A stretch of 64,000 nucleotides of DNA from Microbacterium pseudoresistens (lineage in GTDB: Bacteria > Actinomycetota > Actinomycetes > Actinomycetales > Microbacteriaceae), in contig NZ_JACCBH010000001.1 in assembly GCF_013409745.1 (NCBI RefSeq), forward strand, positions 2,728,001 to 2,792,000, given 5' to 3'. Position 1 is the stretch's first letter, and each line of letters opens with the position of its first letter. Made by a program: the position numbers and the translations under genes. Below are positions 1-9,939 of this stretch, piece by piece. A model generated the notes under the pieces. The model was given only the letters and a program-made list of their open reading frames with translations. It ran no database searches and had not been told where the DNA came from.

Positions 1-2274
1 ATCGAGCACCGAGTCGAGCAGCTGCTCCTTCTCGGTCTTGGGCGCGTTGCGCTCGCCGCCGCGCTTCTTGCGCCCCTTCTTCGGGCGCTCACCGTTCTCG
101 ACGGGCGCGGGCGCCTCCGGCGTCTCGGTCTCGACCCCGACGGTTTCGCCGTCCGCGGTCGGCACGAGCGTCGACGCCGCGATCTGCGCCATCGCCGACT
201 TCGCTCCCTCGGGGATGCCGTGCGTTGCGGTGCTCGCGGGAGCCGCGGACGCGTTCTGCGCGCCGTTTCCGCGCCCCCCGCCCCGACGGCCCGATCCGTT
301 CGAGGACTGGCGGTGCTTGACGACCGGATCGTGATGCACGATCACACCGCGCCCGGCACAGACCTCGCACGCCTCGCTGAAGGTCTCGAGCAGTCCGAGC
401 CCCAGCTTCTTGCGCGTCATCTGCACGAGACCGAGCGAGGTGACCTCGGCGACCTGGTGCTTCGTGCGGTCGCGGCTGAGGCACTCGATGAGTCGGCGCA
501 GCACGAGGTCGCGGTTGGACTCGAGCACCATGTCGATGAAGTCGACGACGATGATCCCGCCGATGTCACGCAGCCGCAGTTGGCGCACGATCTCCTCGGC
601 GGCCTCGAGGTTGTTCTTCGTGACGGTCTCTTCGAGGTTGCCGCCCGAGCCGACGAACTTGCCCGTGTTCACGTCGACCACGGTCATCGCCTCGGTGCGG
701 TCGATGACGAGCGATCCCCCCGAGGGCAGCCACACCTTGCGGTCCAGCGCCTTCTCGATCTGCTCGGTCACGCGGAACGCGTCGAACGGATCGACCTCGT
801 CCTCGTACGTCTCGACCCGCTCGAGCAGGTCCGGGGCGACGCTCTCGAGGTACGAACGGATCGTGCGACCGGCATCCGCGCCCTGGATGAGCATCTTCGT
901 GAAGTCCTCGTTGAAGACGTCGCGCACGATCTTGACCAGCAGGTCGGGTTCCGCGTGCAGCAGCGCAGGCGCCTGCTGCGTGGTGACCTGCTTCTGGATG
1001 TGCTCCCACTGCGCGGTGAGGCGCTGCACGTCGTGCGTGAGCTGCTCCTCCGTCGCGCCTTCGGCGGCGGTGCGCACGATGACGCCCGAGGACTCGGGCA
1101 GCACCTCTTTGAGGATGCGCTTGAGGCGGGCGCGCTCGGTGTCCGGGAGCTTTCGCGAGATCCCGTTCATCGAGCCGTTGGGCACGTACACGAGGTAACG
1201 GCCCGGCAGCGAGACCTGGCTGGTCAAACGCGCACCCTTGTGGCCGACCGGATCCTTGGTGACCTGGACGAGCACCTTGTCACCCGGCTTGAGCGCCAGC
1301 TCGATGCGGCGGGGCTGGTTGCCGGTCTCCACGCCGTCCCAGTCGACCTCGCCGGAGTAGAGCACGGCGTTGCGCCCGCGACCGATGTCGACGAAGGCGG
1401 CCTCCATGCTGGGCAGCACGTTCTGCACGCGGCCGAGGTACACGTTGCCGATGAGCGAGGCGTCCTGGTTGCGGGCCACGTAGTGCTCGACGAGAACGTC
1501 GTCTTCGAGCACGGCGATCTGGGTGCGGCCGTTCTTGGCGCGCACGACCATGACGCGGTCGACGGCCTCGCGCCGCGCGAGGAACTCGGCCTCGGTGACC
1601 ACGGCGCGCCGACGACCGGCGTCGCGCCCGTCGCGGCGGCGCTGCTTCTTGGCCTCGAGGCGTGTGGACCCCTTGATGCGCTGCGGCTCGGTGATGTACT
1701 CGACCTGGCGACCGCGCTGCCGCGGCTGCTCGTCGCGATCGTCGGAGTCGCCTCCGCCGCCGCGCCGGCGCCGACGGCGACCGGACGGCGAGCCGTCGTC
1801 GGAGTCGTCTGCACCGGACGGCAGTGCCGGAAGCGGAACGATCTCGGGCGCGTAGAAGTGCAGCTGGGTGGACACCCGCGACACGAACACCTCGGGAAGC
1901 AGGCCGAGCGACACGGCCGTGACCGGCTCGGGCTTCGCCGGTTCCGGCTTCGGCGTTTCGGGTGCTGCGCTCTCGACGTCGGTGGTCGTTTCCGCCTCGG
2001 GCTCTGCGGCGTCGGGCTTCTCGGCGTCGGGCTTCTCAGCGCCGGCGTCGTCCGTCGTGGCCTCGGATGCAGGCGACTCCGGCTCGGGGGCCGGTTCGGC
2101 ATCCGCGACAGCGGGCTCCGCCGAGTCCGACTCGGCGGTCTCGGCGTCGTCCAGCCCGGATGCTACCGGCTCCGCGTCTGCGACGGCCTCTTCTGCGGAC
2201 GCGTCCTGCGCTACCGTCGGCAGCGCTTCGACGTCGTGGGCGGGGGTACTGGTGTCATCGTTCTCGTCGGCCAT
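1..2274 (-). CDS. rne: RNase E/G family ribonuclease (3' end outside window)
   Basis: Endoribonuclease that processes rRNA and starts mRNA decay. About 758 residues are visible, beginning MADENDD, and the gene runs off the left edge. Order seen: an acidic, Ala/Glu/Pro-rich N-terminal extension (about residues 1-180), an Arg-rich stretch, an S1-type RNA-binding region (GNVYLGRVQNVLPSMEAAF), then the catalytic core with VVDVNTGKF and GGIIVVDFIDM, which carry the metal-binding aspartates, and a CEVCAGRG zinc-link motif. A Gly/Arg-rich tail follows. The disordered N- and C-terminal extensions are normal for actinobacterial RNase E. A long untranslated leader precedes it. Family assignment is firm; only the end is missing. 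Confidence 0.95.
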   Translation of the reverse strand, partial: MADENDDTSTPAHDVEALPTVAQDASAEEAVADAEPVASGLDDAETAESDSAEPAVADAEPAPEPESPASEATTDDAGAEKPDAEKPDAAEPEAETTTDVESAAPETPKPEPAKPEPVTAVSLGLLPEVFVSRVSTQLHFYAPEIVPLPALPSGADDSDDGSPSGRRRRRRGGGGDSDDRDEQPRQRGRQVEYITEPQRIKGSTRLEAKKQRRRDGRDAGRRRAVVTEAEFLARREAVDRVMVVRAKNGRTQIAVLEDDVLVEHYVARNQDASLIGNVYLGRVQNVLPSMEAAFVDIGRGRNAVLYSGEVDWDGVETGNQPRRIELALKPGDKVLVQVTKDPVGHKGARLTSQVSLPGRYLVYVPNGSMNGISRKLPDTERARLKRILKEVLPESSGVIVRTAAEGATEEQLTHDVQRLTAQWEHIQKQVTTQQAPALLHAEPDLLVKIVRDVFNEDFTKMLIQGADAGRTIRSYLESVAPDLLERVETYEDEVDPFDAFRVTEQIEKALDRKVWLPSGGSLVIDRTEAMTVVDVNTGKFVGSGGNLEETVTKNNLEAAEEIVRQLRLRDIGGIIVVDFIDMVLESNRDLVLRRLIECLSRDRTKHQVAEVTSLGLVQMTRKKLGLGLLETFSEACEVCAGRGVIVHHDPVVKHRQSSNGSGRRGGGRGNGAQNASAAPASTATHGIPEGAKSAMAQIAASTLVPTADGETVGVETETPEAPAPVENGERPKKGRKKRGGERNAPKTEKEQLLDSVLD

Positions 2275-2377
2275 CTCTGGCTTGCTCCCTGCGCGGCGAA
2301 TCTCCGCCGCGAATTCTCGTGCGACACTGCGGTCGCGAACTCACTCGGTCTGCGATCGGCGAAGGCTCTGATCGCGT

Positions 2378-2451
2378 GGGGGCGACGCCCCCGAAGTCTG
2401 CATGCGATGTCGTGACGTATGCATGACACGCCGTTCATCCCTGTCATTATC
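2378..2451 (-). promoter_or_regulatory. Probable promoter and leader hairpin of the RNase E gene
   Basis: On the minus strand a GATAAT -10-like hexamer lies at 2451-2446, implying a leader of roughly 160 bases before the ATG at 2274. Within it a GGGGGC/GCCCCC hairpin with a three-base loop spans 2378-2392. RNase E is known to autoregulate through its leader in enterobacteria; a similar role here is inference only. Confidence 0.35.
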
Positions 2452-2548
2452 GCACTTTCGGCGCGCGAGGCGTGCGCGACGCGTCGGATCGCCGCTTACC
2501 GCCGTCGATCCATAGGTCGTCCATAGCCACAGCTGGAATACTCGAGGC

Positions 2549-3160
2549 ATGACTGCGACGCGCTCACGCCCCGTCGGTTACGCGATCTGGCTCATCATCG
2601 CGAGCATCGCCGGCTGGTGGGCGGCCTTCCAGCTCACGATCGAGAAGTTCGCGCTCCTGGAGAATCCCGACGCGCAGCTCAGCTGCAACTTCAGCGTCGT
2701 GCTGCAGTGCGGCGAGAACCTCAGCTCCTGGCAGGGTTCCGTGTTCGGCTTCCCCAACCCGATCATCGGGCTCACCGCCTGGGTGGCCCCGATCGTCGTC
2801 GGCGTCGCGCTTCTCGCGGGCGCCCGCTTCTCCACCTGGTTCTGGTCGCTGTTCGGCCTCGGGATCACCGGCGCGTTCGTCTTCGTCTGCTGGCTGATCT
2901 CGCAGAGCATCTATCAGCTCGCCACGCTCTGCCCGTGGTGCATGGTCACCTGGGCGGTCACGATCCCGACGTTCTTCGCGACGGTCGTGCACCTCCTGCG
3001 TTCAGGCGCGCTTCCCGTGTCGTCGCGCGTGCGCACCGCCGCAGGACGCCTCATGCCCTGGGTGCCGCTGGCTTCGATCCTCGCCTACGCCGCGATCGTC
3101 GTCATGGCGCAGCTGGCGGGTCTCGACCTGCTCAGCGAGGTCGCCAGAGCGATCTTCTGA
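2549..3160 (+). CDS. Vitamin K epoxide reductase (VKOR) family membrane protein
   Basis: A 203-residue integral membrane quinone-linked thiol oxidoreductase. In actinobacteria such proteins reoxidise a DsbA-like partner to drive disulfide formation in exported proteins. Four to five hydrophobic segments are visible. The two redox cysteine pairs are present: C46 and C54 in the loop after the first helix, and C128/C131 in the CPWC motif. No DsbA domain is fused to it and none is adjacent. It is transcribed away from the RNase E gene and convergent to ndk. An AATACT hexamer ends six bases before the ATG, so the transcript may be leaderless. Confidence 0.9.
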   Translation: MTATRSRPVGYAIWLIIASIAGWWAAFQLTIEKFALLENPDAQLSCNFSVVLQCGENLSSWQGSVFGFPNPIIGLTAWVAPIVVGVALLAGARFSTWFWSLFGLGITGAFVFVCWLISQSIYQLATLCPWCMVTWAVTIPTFFATVVHLLRSGALPVSSRVRTAAGRLMPWVPLASILAYAAIVVMAQLAGLDLLSEVARAIF

Positions 3161-3165
3161 TCGCC

Positions 3166-3181
3166 CGGGCGACTTCGCCCG
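3166..3181. terminator. Short hairpin between convergent VKOR and ndk genes
   Basis: CGGGCG, loop ACTT, CGCCCG lies just after the VKOR stop codon and before the ndk stop codon. There is no clear T-run, so this is a weak bidirectional terminator candidate. Confidence 0.4.
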
Positions 3182-3201
3182 CTCCGTCGTTCAGAGAGTA
3201 T

Positions 3202-3618
3202 TCAGCCGAACCAGATGCCGAGCTCGCGCGCCGCGGATTCAGAGCTGTCGGAGCCGTGCACGAGGTTCTGCTGCACGGCCAGGCCCCAGTCGCGGCCGTA
3301 GTCGCCACGGATCGTGCCGGGTGCGGCCGTCGTCGGATCGGTCGTTCCTGCCAGGGAGCGGAAGCCCTCGATCACCCGGTTGCCGGCAAGGCGGATCGCC
3401 ACTGCGGGGCCCGACATCATGAACTCGAGCAGCGGCTCGTAGAACGGCTTGCCCTCGTGCTCGGCGTAGTGGGCGGCGAGGCGGTCGCGGTCCGGCTCGA
3501 CGAGGCGGATGTCGACGAGCGCGTATCCCTTCGCCTCGATGCGAGCCAGGATCGCACCGGTGAGGCCGCGCGCGACGCCGTCGGGCTTGACCAGGACGAG
3601 TGTCTCTTCGGTGGGCAT
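3202..3618 (-). CDS. ndk: Nucleoside diphosphate kinase
   Basis: Transfers the gamma-phosphate between nucleoside tri- and diphosphates through a phosphohistidine. The 138-residue product has the usual length; it opens MPTEETLVLVKPDG and carries the active-site NLVHGSDS motif with H121. The ATG at 3618 is chosen over a TTG three codons upstream because family members begin at the equivalent of MPTEETL. It is the last gene of the ileS-folC-DUF4233-ndk operon, a few bases after the DUF4233 stop codon, so it should be co-transcribed with a tRNA synthetase under T-box control. Confidence 0.96.
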   Translation of the reverse strand: MPTEETLVLVKPDGVARGLTGAILARIEAKGYALVDIRLVEPDRDRLAAHYAEHEGKPFYEPLLEFMMSGPAVAIRLAGNRVIEGFRSLAGTTDPTTAAPGTIRGDYGRDWGLAVQQNLVHGSDSSESAARELGIWFG

Positions 3619-3623
3619 GTGTC

Positions 3624-4040
3624 TCAACTCTCTGTCGGCCGCACAGCGTGCGCGGCAGGGTCATCGGAATTCGCTGCGGCCGCGCGATCCACGCGTCCGC
3701 CGGCGACCATGGCGTAGGTCCACATGCCGCCGAAGATCAGGGCGATGACGAGCATCGCGGGAACCAGGAACGCGGAGGCGACCACGACCCCCTGCAGGAT
3801 CCATCCCAGCACGATCCCGCTCCGCTTCGCCAGCAGACCCGCCGTGACGAGCATCGCAACCGCCACGACGCCGCCTCCGACGATCGCCCACCACGCCGGG
3901 ATCTGCTCCGGGAGCGCCCGGAGGCCGAACACGGTGAGCCCGCCGAGGCCGACGACGATCGCCTCGAAGCCGAGCACGATGGATCCGAGCTTCTCGCGCA
4001 GACCGCGCGGGCGCCGCGTGCGCCGTTCTCGAGGGCTCAT
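3624..4040 (-). CDS. DUF4233 domain-containing membrane protein
   Basis: A 138-residue protein with an Arg-rich cytoplasmic N-terminus ([13 protein letters not shown]) followed by four hydrophobic segments at about residues 20-40, 47-66, 73-92 and 95-112. It matches the DUF4233 family, which in actinobacteria sits next to folC and ndk; no biochemical role is established. The start is fixed by an ATGA overlap with the folC stop codon (4037-4040), implying translational coupling. The placement is conserved but does not by itself reveal the function. Confidence 0.85.
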   Translation of the reverse strand: MSPRERRTRRPRGLREKLGSIVLGFEAIVVGLGGLTVFGLRALPEQIPAWWAIVGGGVVAVAMLVTAGLLAKRSGIVLGWILQGVVVASAFLVPAMLVIALIFGGMWTYAMVAGGRVDRAAAANSDDPAAHAVRPTES

Positions 4041-5389
4041 GACCGCCACCCGCTCTTCCAGTCCTCGTCCTCGGCGAGCGCGATCGCCTCGCCTGCCAGC
4101 ACGACGGATCCTGCGATCACGACCGCGCGCCGGTCGGCCGATGCCGCCCACTCCCTCGCGGCATCGGCGGCATCGGAGAGTGCGGGATGCACGGTGGCCC
4201 GACCGCCCGCACGCTCCACGAGGTCGGCGAGGTCATCGGGATCGCCGTCGCGCTCGGAGTCGACCGCCGTCGCGAACACGTGCGCGGCGGCCGGGACGAG
4301 GGCTTCGACGATGCCTGCGGCATCCTTGTCTGCGAGCACGCCCAGCACGAGACCCCACTCGTCGAAGTCGAAGCTGTCATCGAGCGACTGCGCCAGCGCC
4401 TGGGCGCCGTGCGGGTTGTGGGCCGCGTCGACGACCACGGTCGGCGCGACGCCGAGCAGCTGCAGTCGACCCGGCGAGGTCGCCCCCTGCAGACCGTCGG
4501 AGACGATGCCGTCGGCGATGTGCTGACCTCCGGCGCCGATGAGCGATTCCACGGCGGCCAGGGCGAGGGCGGCGTTGTGTCCCTGGTGCGCGCCGTGCAG
4601 CGGCAGGTACTCCTCGACGTACTGGCCGGCGATGCCCTTGATGGTCAGCAACTGACCGCCGACGGCGAGCTTCTGCTCGGCCAGGCCGAACTCCTCGCCC
4701 TCGAAAGCGATCGTCGCGTTCTTCTCAGCGGCGACCCGGCGCAACACCTCAGTCGCCTCGGCGGGCTGCTGTGCGGAGACGACGGCGGCGCCCTCCTTGA
4801 TGATGCCGGCCTTGACTTCTGCGATCTTCTCGATCGTGTCGCCGAGGCGGTCGGCGTGGTCGATCGCGATCGGCGTGAACACGGCGACGTCGCCATCGGC
4901 GGTGTTGGTGGAGTCCCATGCTCCGCCCATGCCCACCTCGAGCACGAGCACGTCGACCGGGGCGTCGGAGGCCGCCACGAACGCGAGCACCGTGAGGAGC
5001 TCGAAGAACGTCAGCGGAGCATCGCCTGCGGCTTCCAGCTCGGCATCCACGATCCCGATGAAGGGCTCGATCTCGCCCCAGGCCTCGGCGATCGCCTCAT
5101 CCGCGATGGGCTCGCCGTCGATCATGATGCGCTCGGTGAACCGCTCCAGGTGCGGACTGCTGAATAGGCCGGTGCGCAGCCCGTGCGCACGCAGCAGGCT
5201 CTCGATGATGCGCGCCGTCGAGGTCTTGCCGTTGGTGCCGGTGATGTGCACGACCCGGTAGGTCTTCTGCGGGTCGTCGAGGAGCTCGAGGATGCGGGCT
5301 GTCCGCTCCTTGCGGGGCTGCACCCAGCGCTCTCCCGCCCGCTCGAGCAGGGCGGCGTAGACGGCGTCGGCGCGGTCGCGGTCAGACAT
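4037..5389 (-). CDS. folC: Bifunctional folylpolyglutamate synthase / dihydrofolate synthase
   Basis: Adds glutamate to dihydropteroate and then to folates, completing and retaining the cofactor. The 450-residue protein has the Mur-ligase-like ATP-binding loop in [11 protein letters not shown] near residue 50, the central ATPase domain, and a C-terminal domain with the [15 protein letters not shown] motif. Length is typical. Its ATG lies inside the 3' end of ileS (eight-base overlap) and its stop overlaps the DUF4233 start, so it is translated within a tightly coupled operon. Expression probably follows isoleucyl-tRNA charging through the upstream T-box. Confidence 0.96.
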   Translation of the reverse strand: MSDRDRADAVYAALLERAGERWVQPRKERTARILELLDDPQKTYRVVHITGTNGKTSTARIIESLLRAHGLRTGLFSSPHLERFTERIMIDGEPIADEAIAEAWGEIEPFIGIVDAELEAAGDAPLTFFELLTVLAFVAASDAPVDVLVLEVGMGGAWDSTNTADGDVAVFTPIAIDHADRLGDTIEKIAEVKAGIIKEGAAVVSAQQPAEATEVLRRVAAEKNATIAFEGEEFGLAEQKLAVGGQLLTIKGIAGQYVEEYLPLHGAHQGHNAALALAAVESLIGAGGQHIADGIVSDGLQGATSPGRLQLLGVAPTVVVDAAHNPHGAQALAQSLDDSFDFDEWGLVLGVLADKDAAGIVEALVPAAAHVFATAVDSERDGDPDDLADLVERAGGRATVHPALSDAADAAREWAASADRRAVVIAGSVVLAGEAIALAEDEDWKSGWRS

Positions 5390-8300
5390 TCTCCTGCCCC
5401 CTGCGCGTGAAGGTGACGACGATGGGAGCCTTGTCAGAACCGAGCGCTCGCGCCCCGCTCCGGAAGAAGCCGCCGCCGCTCACGGCCTCATCCACGTGCG
5501 CGTCAATGTCGTCGTCCGCGCTGACGGCCCAGCTGCTGGCGAGCGTTTCCGCCGCGATGAATTCCCCGTGCGCGAGAAGCGCTTCGGCGTTCTCCGCGGA
5601 GACATCGAGAGTGAGCACGATGCGATCGCTGACATCGAGGCCCGCCTGCTTGCGCGCCTCCTGCACGACGCGGATGGCGTCGCGCGCCATCCCTTCCGCT
5701 TCCAGCTCGGGAGTGGTCGTCGTGTCGAGCAGCACGAAGCCACCGCCGGGGACGACGGCGAGAGCTTCACCCTCAGGACGTCCGGCGGTCTCGAGCACCA
5801 GGTCGTACTCCTGCGGCTCCAGAGCGATGCCGTCGACGACGACGACCCCGTCGCGCTCCTCCCAGATGCCGGCGCGCGCACCGGCGATCACGTGCTGCAC
5901 CTGCTTGCCCAGCCGCGGTCCCGCGGCTCGGGCGTTGACGCTGAGGCGATGACTGATGCCGTACGCCGCCGCCGTGGTCTCGGCGAGCGGCACCAGTTCG
6001 ACGGCCTTGACGTTCAGTTCCTCGCGGAGGATCCCCTCGAACTGGCCGAGCTGATCCGCCACCGGCGACACGACGGTGAGGCGCGCGAGCGGAAGGCGCA
6101 CGCGCAGCTTCTGCTTCTTCCGCAGTGCGTTGCCGACGCTGGAGAGTTCGCGCACGGCATCCATCGCATCCCGGATGTCGTCGGCCGGCGGGAAGGCATC
6201 GGCATCCGGCCAGTCCGTCAAGTGCACGCTGCGTCCGCCGGTGAGTCCCTGCCAGACGCGCTCGCTGATGAGCGGCACGAGGGGAGCTGCCACGCGGGCG
6301 AGCGTCTCGAGCACCGTGTAGAGCGTGTCGAACGCGTCTTCACCGCCGTCGGCGCCGACCCAGAACCGATCCCGCGACCGTCGGATGTACCAGTTCGTCA
6401 GCACTTCGGCGAAGTCGCGCAGTCGTGCGGCCGCCGTGGTCGAGTCGAGCCCGTCGAGGTCGGATGCCACGTCCCGCACGAGCTCGCCCAGGCGCGAGAG
6501 GATGTACCGGTCGAGCACATCCGTGGAGTCGGTGCGCCATTTCGCCTCGTATCCCCCGTCGCCCGAAGCGTTCGCATACGTGGCGAAGAAGTACCACGAG
6601 CTCCACAGCGGCAGCAGGAACTCCCGCACCCCCGCGCGGATGCCCTCCTCCGTCACGGCGAGGTTGCCGCCGCGCAGCACCGCGCTCGACATGAGGAACC
6701 AGCGCATGGCATCCGACCCGTCGCGGTCGAAGACCTCGGACACGTCGGGGTAGTTGCGCAACGACTTCGACATCTTGTAGCCGTCGTTGCCGAGCACGAT
6801 GCCGTGGCAGCTGACGCCGGTGAACGCCGGGCGGTCGAACAGCGCAGTCGACAGCACGTGCATGACGTAGAACCAGCCGCGGGTCTGCCCGATGTACTCG
6901 ACGATGAAGTCGGCCGGCGAGTGCGAGTCGAACCACTCCTGGTTCTCGAACGGGTAGTGCACCTGCGCGTACGGCATCGAGCCCGAGTCGAACCAGACAT
7001 CGAAGACGTCCTCGATCCGCCGCATGGTGCTCTTGCCCGTCGGGTCGTCGGGGTTCGGGCGCGTCAGATCGTCGATGTACGGCCGGTGCAGGTCGATCTC
7101 GCCCTCGGCGTTCCGGGGCAGCGCGCCGAAGTCGCGCTCGAGCTCCTCGAGCGATCCGTAGGCGTCGACGCGGGGGTAGGTGGGGTCGTCGCTCTTCCAG
7201 ATCGGTATGGGCGAGCCCCAGTAGCGGTTGCGGCTGATCGACCAGTCGCGCGCGCCCTCGAGCCACTTGCCGAACTGCCCCTCCTTGACGTTCTCGGGCA
7301 CCCAGGTGATCTGCTCGTTGTTCGCGAGCATCCTGTCTTTGACATCGGTCACGCGGATGAACCAGCTCGAGACCGCCTTGTAGATCAGCGGGTTCCGGCA
7401 GCGCCAGCAGTGCGGGTAGGAGTGCAGGTAGCTCTGCTCGCGCAGCATCCGGCCTGCTGCGCGCAGCAGGCGGATCAGCGGCGTGTTCGCATCCATCCAG
7501 AGCATCCCCGCGACGTCGGTGACGTTCGGGAGGAAAGCGCCGCCGTCGTCGAGCGAGAGGATCGTCGGGATGCCGGCGGCGTTGGTGACGCGCTGGTCGT
7601 CTTCGCCGTAGGCCGGGGCCTGATGCACGACGCCCGTGCCGTCGGTCGTCGTGACGTAGTCGTCGACGAGGATGCGCCACGCGTTCTCGGTGCCCCACGA
7701 CTCGGCATCCGCGTAGTAGTCGAAGAGCCGGTCGTAGTGCACGTCTTCGAGGTCGGCCCCGCGATGGGACGCCTCGACCGCGGCGAGCGCGCCGTCGGCC
7801 GACTCGTACCCGAGGTCCTTGGCGTAGCCGCCGACGAGGTCGCGGGCGAGCAGGTAGCGGTGCGCGGCGCTCTCGACGATGTCGTCGCCGGGGCGGATGT
7901 CGGCGGCGCCGTTCGGCCCTGCCGGAAGCACGATGTACTCGATGTCGGGGCCGACGACGAGGGCCAGGTTCGTGGGAAGCGTCCACGGCGTGGTCGTCCA
8001 GGCAAGAGCGCGCACGCCGGTGAGACCGAGGGACTCTGCCTTGGCGCCTGTGAGCGGGAAGGTGACGGTCACCGAGGGATCCTGACGCTCCTTGTACACG
8101 TCGTCGTCCATGCGCAGCTCGTGCGCGGAGAGCGGGGTCTCATCGCGCCAGCAGTACGGGAGCACACGGTAGCCCTCGTAGGCGAGGCCCTTGTCGTAGA
8201 GCTGCTTGAACGCCCACAGGACGCTCTCCATGTAGCCGAGGTCGAGCGTCTTGTACCCGCGGTCGAAGTCGACCCAGCGCGCCTGGCGGGTGACGTAGTC

Positions 8301-8726
8301 CTTCCACTCCTCGGTGTAGGCGAGCACCGAATCGCGGGCCTTGCCGTTGAAGACATCGATGCCCATGTCTTCGATCTCGCTCTTCTCCGTGAGGCCGAGC
8401 TGCTTCATCGCTTCGAGCTCGGCCGGCAGGCCGTGGGTATCCCAACCGAAGACGCGGTCGACCTTCTTGCCGCGCATGGTCTGGAAGCGCGGGAAGAGGT
8501 CCTTCGCGTAGCCGGTGAGCAGATGCCCGTAGTGCGGCAGGCCGTTGGCGAAGGGCGGGCCGTCGTAGAAGACCCACTCGTCCGCGCCGTCGCGCTGCGC
8601 GATGGATGCCCGGAAGGTGTCGTCCTGCTTCCAGAACTCCAGAACGTCGTTCTCGATCTCGGGAAAGCGCGGAGATGCTGCGACGTCGGCGGCCGGGCCG
8701 AAGGCGGAGGTGCGGGGGTATGTCAT
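5382..8726 (-). CDS. ileS: Isoleucyl-tRNA synthetase
   Basis: Charges tRNA-Ile in the cytoplasm. The 1114-residue product has a class I signature in [16 protein letters not shown] (HYGH form of HIGH), an editing domain in the middle, KMSKSLRN as the KMSKS loop, and an anticodon-binding C-terminus. The length and the HYGH form resemble the larger, eukaryote-like IleS class often linked to reduced mupirocin sensitivity; that resistance link is family knowledge, not shown here. No strong Shine-Dalgarno sequence is visible before the ATG at 8726, which fits initiation controlled by the upstream T-box. First gene of the ileS-folC-DUF4233-ndk operon. Confidence 0.97.
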   Translation of the reverse strand: MTYPRTSAFGPAADVAASPRFPEIENDVLEFWKQDDTFRASIAQRDGADEWVFYDGPPFANGLPHYGHLLTGYAKDLFPRFQTMRGKKVDRVFGWDTHGLPAELEAMKQLGLTEKSEIEDMGIDVFNGKARDSVLAYTEEWKDYVTRQARWVDFDRGYKTLDLGYMESVLWAFKQLYDKGLAYEGYRVLPYCWRDETPLSAHELRMDDDVYKERQDPSVTVTFPLTGAKAESLGLTGVRALAWTTTPWTLPTNLALVVGPDIEYIVLPAGPNGAADIRPGDDIVESAAHRYLLARDLVGGYAKDLGYESADGALAAVEASHRGADLEDVHYDRLFDYYADAESWGTENAWRILVDDYVTTTDGTGVVHQAPAYGEDDQRVTNAAGIPTILSLDDGGAFLPNVTDVAGMLWMDANTPLIRLLRAAGRMLREQSYLHSYPHCWRCRNPLIYKAVSSWFIRVTDVKDRMLANNEQITWVPENVKEGQFGKWLEGARDWSISRNRYWGSPIPIWKSDDPTYPRVDAYGSLEELERDFGALPRNAEGEIDLHRPYIDDLTRPNPDDPTGKSTMRRIEDVFDVWFDSGSMPYAQVHYPFENQEWFDSHSPADFIVEYIGQTRGWFYVMHVLSTALFDRPAFTGVSCHGIVLGNDGYKMSKSLRNYPDVSEVFDRDGSDAMRWFLMSSAVLRGGNLAVTEEGIRAGVREFLLPLWSSWYFFATYANASGDGGYEAKWRTDSTDVLDRYILSRLGELVRDVASDLDGLDSTTAAARLRDFAEVLTNWYIRRSRDRFWVGADGGEDAFDTLYTVLETLARVAAPLVPLISERVWQGLTGGRSVHLTDWPDADAFPPADDIRDAMDAVRELSSVGNALRKKQKLRVRLPLARLTVVSPVADQLGQFEGILREELNVKAVELVPLAETTAAAYGISHRLSVNARAAGPRLGKQVQHVIAGARAGIWEERDGVVVVDGIALEPQEYDLVLETAGRPEGEALAVVPGGGFVLLDTTTTPELEAEGMARDAIRVVQEARKQAGLDVSDRIVLTLDVSAENAEALLAHGEFIAAETLASSWAVSADDDIDAHVDEAVSGGGFFRSGARALGSDKAPIVVTFTRRGQENV

Positions 8727-8737
8727 CGGTTGCTCGC

Positions 8738-8935
8738 AGTGTCGTGGGCGGATGCTGCTTGCGAGGACGACCCTGCATCGTGCTCCAGGACCGCGGTACC
8801 ACCTCGCGTGCGGCGCCTCACGGCGCTGCCCCTCTCACTGCGGCGATGACGGGCCTGCCCCGCCCGGTTCTACTCGGCCTCGCGGCCTTTCTTCCGGGAG
8901 CTCCCCGGTGATGTCCGGATCGATGCTGCTGCCCT
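8738..8935 (-). promoter_or_regulatory. T-box riboswitch (Ile), actinobacterial short stem-I type
   Basis: On the minus strand the leader of ileS has the T-box core GGTGGTACCGCGG at 8803-8791. Its bulge offers TGGT, complementary to an ACCA tRNA 3' end as in tRNA-Ile. About 110 bases upstream a short stem I shows CCGGACATCACCGG, with an ATC isoleucine specifier at 8912-8910 followed by the GGGGAGC...GAAGAA pattern known from mycobacterial ileS leaders. That class acts on translation initiation rather than termination. No intrinsic terminator is seen between the T-box and ileS, which agrees. Confidence 0.9.
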
Positions 8936-8967
8936 GAGTCTACGCGCTCCGGCGCCGTGCATCCGCA

Positions 8968-9660
8968 TCAGGATTCGCGGTGATAGCCGTGCAGGTCGTC
9001 CTGGACGCCGTTGATCCAGACCTCCGCTCCGCGATCGGGGTCGGGGATGCGGATGGTGCGGGCGAACGCCTCGTCGACGACGGATGCATCGAACCCGGCG
9101 TCGCGCAGGCGCGCGGCGAGCGCGTCGAGGTCGCCGCGCGCCTCGAACGACAGCCCGAGTCGCGGCTCACCCTGGTGCAGACCGACGGAGCCGCCGTCGG
9201 CAGTCAGCTCCACCCAGCCGCCACGATCCGCGGCCACGCCCGGTGCAAGTCCCAGCGCCTCGAGCAGGGCACGCGGCTCACCGAGATCGGGTTGGAACCA
9301 GATCGGCTGCACCGCGATGGAGCCCGATGCCGGCGGCACCGCACCTGCGGAGACCGTGATCGACAGCCCGGAACCGACGCGCACCTGGAGCATCTCCCCC
9401 ACGCCGTCCATCGTGATCCGCTCAGGATGGAACGAGGCGATGCGGGCCTGCGCTGTATCCAGGTCGTCGACGAGGAGGTGGATGTCGATCATTCCGGCAC
9501 GATGCTCATCCGTTGCTCGATGCACCGCGAGCACCCCGCCGCCGTGAAACTCCGCCCACGCGGGATCGGGCGTGAACGGCGCGCTGAAGCCCATCGCCTC
9601 GGCCAGCGTCCACCAGCGCTCGAGGGCATTCGTGTACACGATCTGCTGAACGGTCGTCAT
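8968..9660 (-). CDS. VOC (glyoxalase/bleomycin-resistance) superfamily protein
   Basis: A 230-residue protein with two tandem VOC-like modules: an N-terminal one with [11 protein letters not shown] and [11 protein letters not shown] (about residues 40-95) and a C-terminal one with [17 protein letters not shown] and [12 protein letters not shown] (about 145-190). VOC proteins include glyoxalases, dioxygenases and small-molecule binding resistance proteins; the substrate cannot be read from sequence. Its ATG overlaps the stop codon of an upstream ribbon-helix-helix gene (ATGA), so the two form a coupled pair. It lies just beyond the ileS T-box leader and ends 33 bases from it. Confidence 0.85.
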   Translation of the reverse strand: MTTVQQIVYTNALERWWTLAEAMGFSAPFTPDPAWAEFHGGGVLAVHRATDEHRAGMIDIHLLVDDLDTAQARIASFHPERITMDGVGEMLQVRVGSGLSITVSAGAVPPASGSIAVQPIWFQPDLGEPRALLEALGLAPGVAADRGGWVELTADGGSVGLHQGEPRLGLSFEARGDLDALAARLRDAGFDASVVDEAFARTIRIPDPDRGAEVWINGVQDDLHGYHRES

Positions 9661-9812
9661 CGCCGCTCCTCCAGGTACTCTCGCAGCGCGGTCTCGACGA
9701 GGGCGGACAGACTCGCGCCCTCATCGATCGCCCGATGCTTGACGTCGCGGATCAGGTGCCGAGGAAGATACACGTTGAACTGCGCCTTCCCCCCTTGCTT
9801 GCTTTCTTGCAT
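9657..9812 (-). CDS. Ribbon-helix-helix (CopG/Arc-type) DNA-binding protein
   Basis: A 51-residue protein, [20 protein letters not shown] onward to [26 protein letters not shown] is a typical RHH beta-strand and first helix, and [17 protein letters not shown] is the second helix. Such proteins bind DNA as dimers and often repress their own operon. It is the first gene of a two-gene operon with the VOC protein (ATGA overlap). A seven-base direct repeat spans its own start codon and is a likely operator. It has the size of an antitoxin, but the partner has no known toxin fold, so a small-molecule-resistance regulator is equally possible. Confidence 0.85.
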   Translation of the reverse strand: MQESKQGGKAQFNVYLPRHLIRDVKHRAIDEGASLSALVETALREYLEERR

Positions 9813-9832
9813 GCTAACATGCTAGCACTATA
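9810..9832 (-). promoter_or_regulatory. Promoter -10 and direct-repeat operator of the RHH gene
   Basis: CATGCTA occurs at 9810-9816 and again at 9818-9824 (plus-strand reading), a tandem repeat with an eight-base period covering the start codon. A TATAGT -10-like hexamer lies just upstream on the minus strand. Tandem half-sites of this kind are common RHH operators; autorepression is inferred. Confidence 0.5.
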
Positions 9833-9939
9833 GCGCCTACTCGGTGGAGCTCTGCACCGCGGACCGCCCGGTAGACTGACCGGAAACCCACACTCAGGCA
9901 CGCACACACCGTGCCGCATACATCGCTCAGGAGGCCTCC

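Noticed and set aside
220..2415. A 731-residue plus-strand reading frame opposite the RNase E gene
   Set aside because: It is a high-GC antisense frame; the minus strand encodes an intact RNase E core with catalytic motifs.
5496..8849. A 1117-residue plus-strand reading frame opposite ileS
   Set aside because: Its composition (Arg/Val/Asp-rich, no domain) is that of an antisense shadow; ileS is unambiguous.
8968..9812. Classical toxin-antitoxin module
   Set aside because: The RHH gene has antitoxin size, but the partner is a two-module VOC protein with no toxin fold, so only an RHH-VOC pair is claimed.
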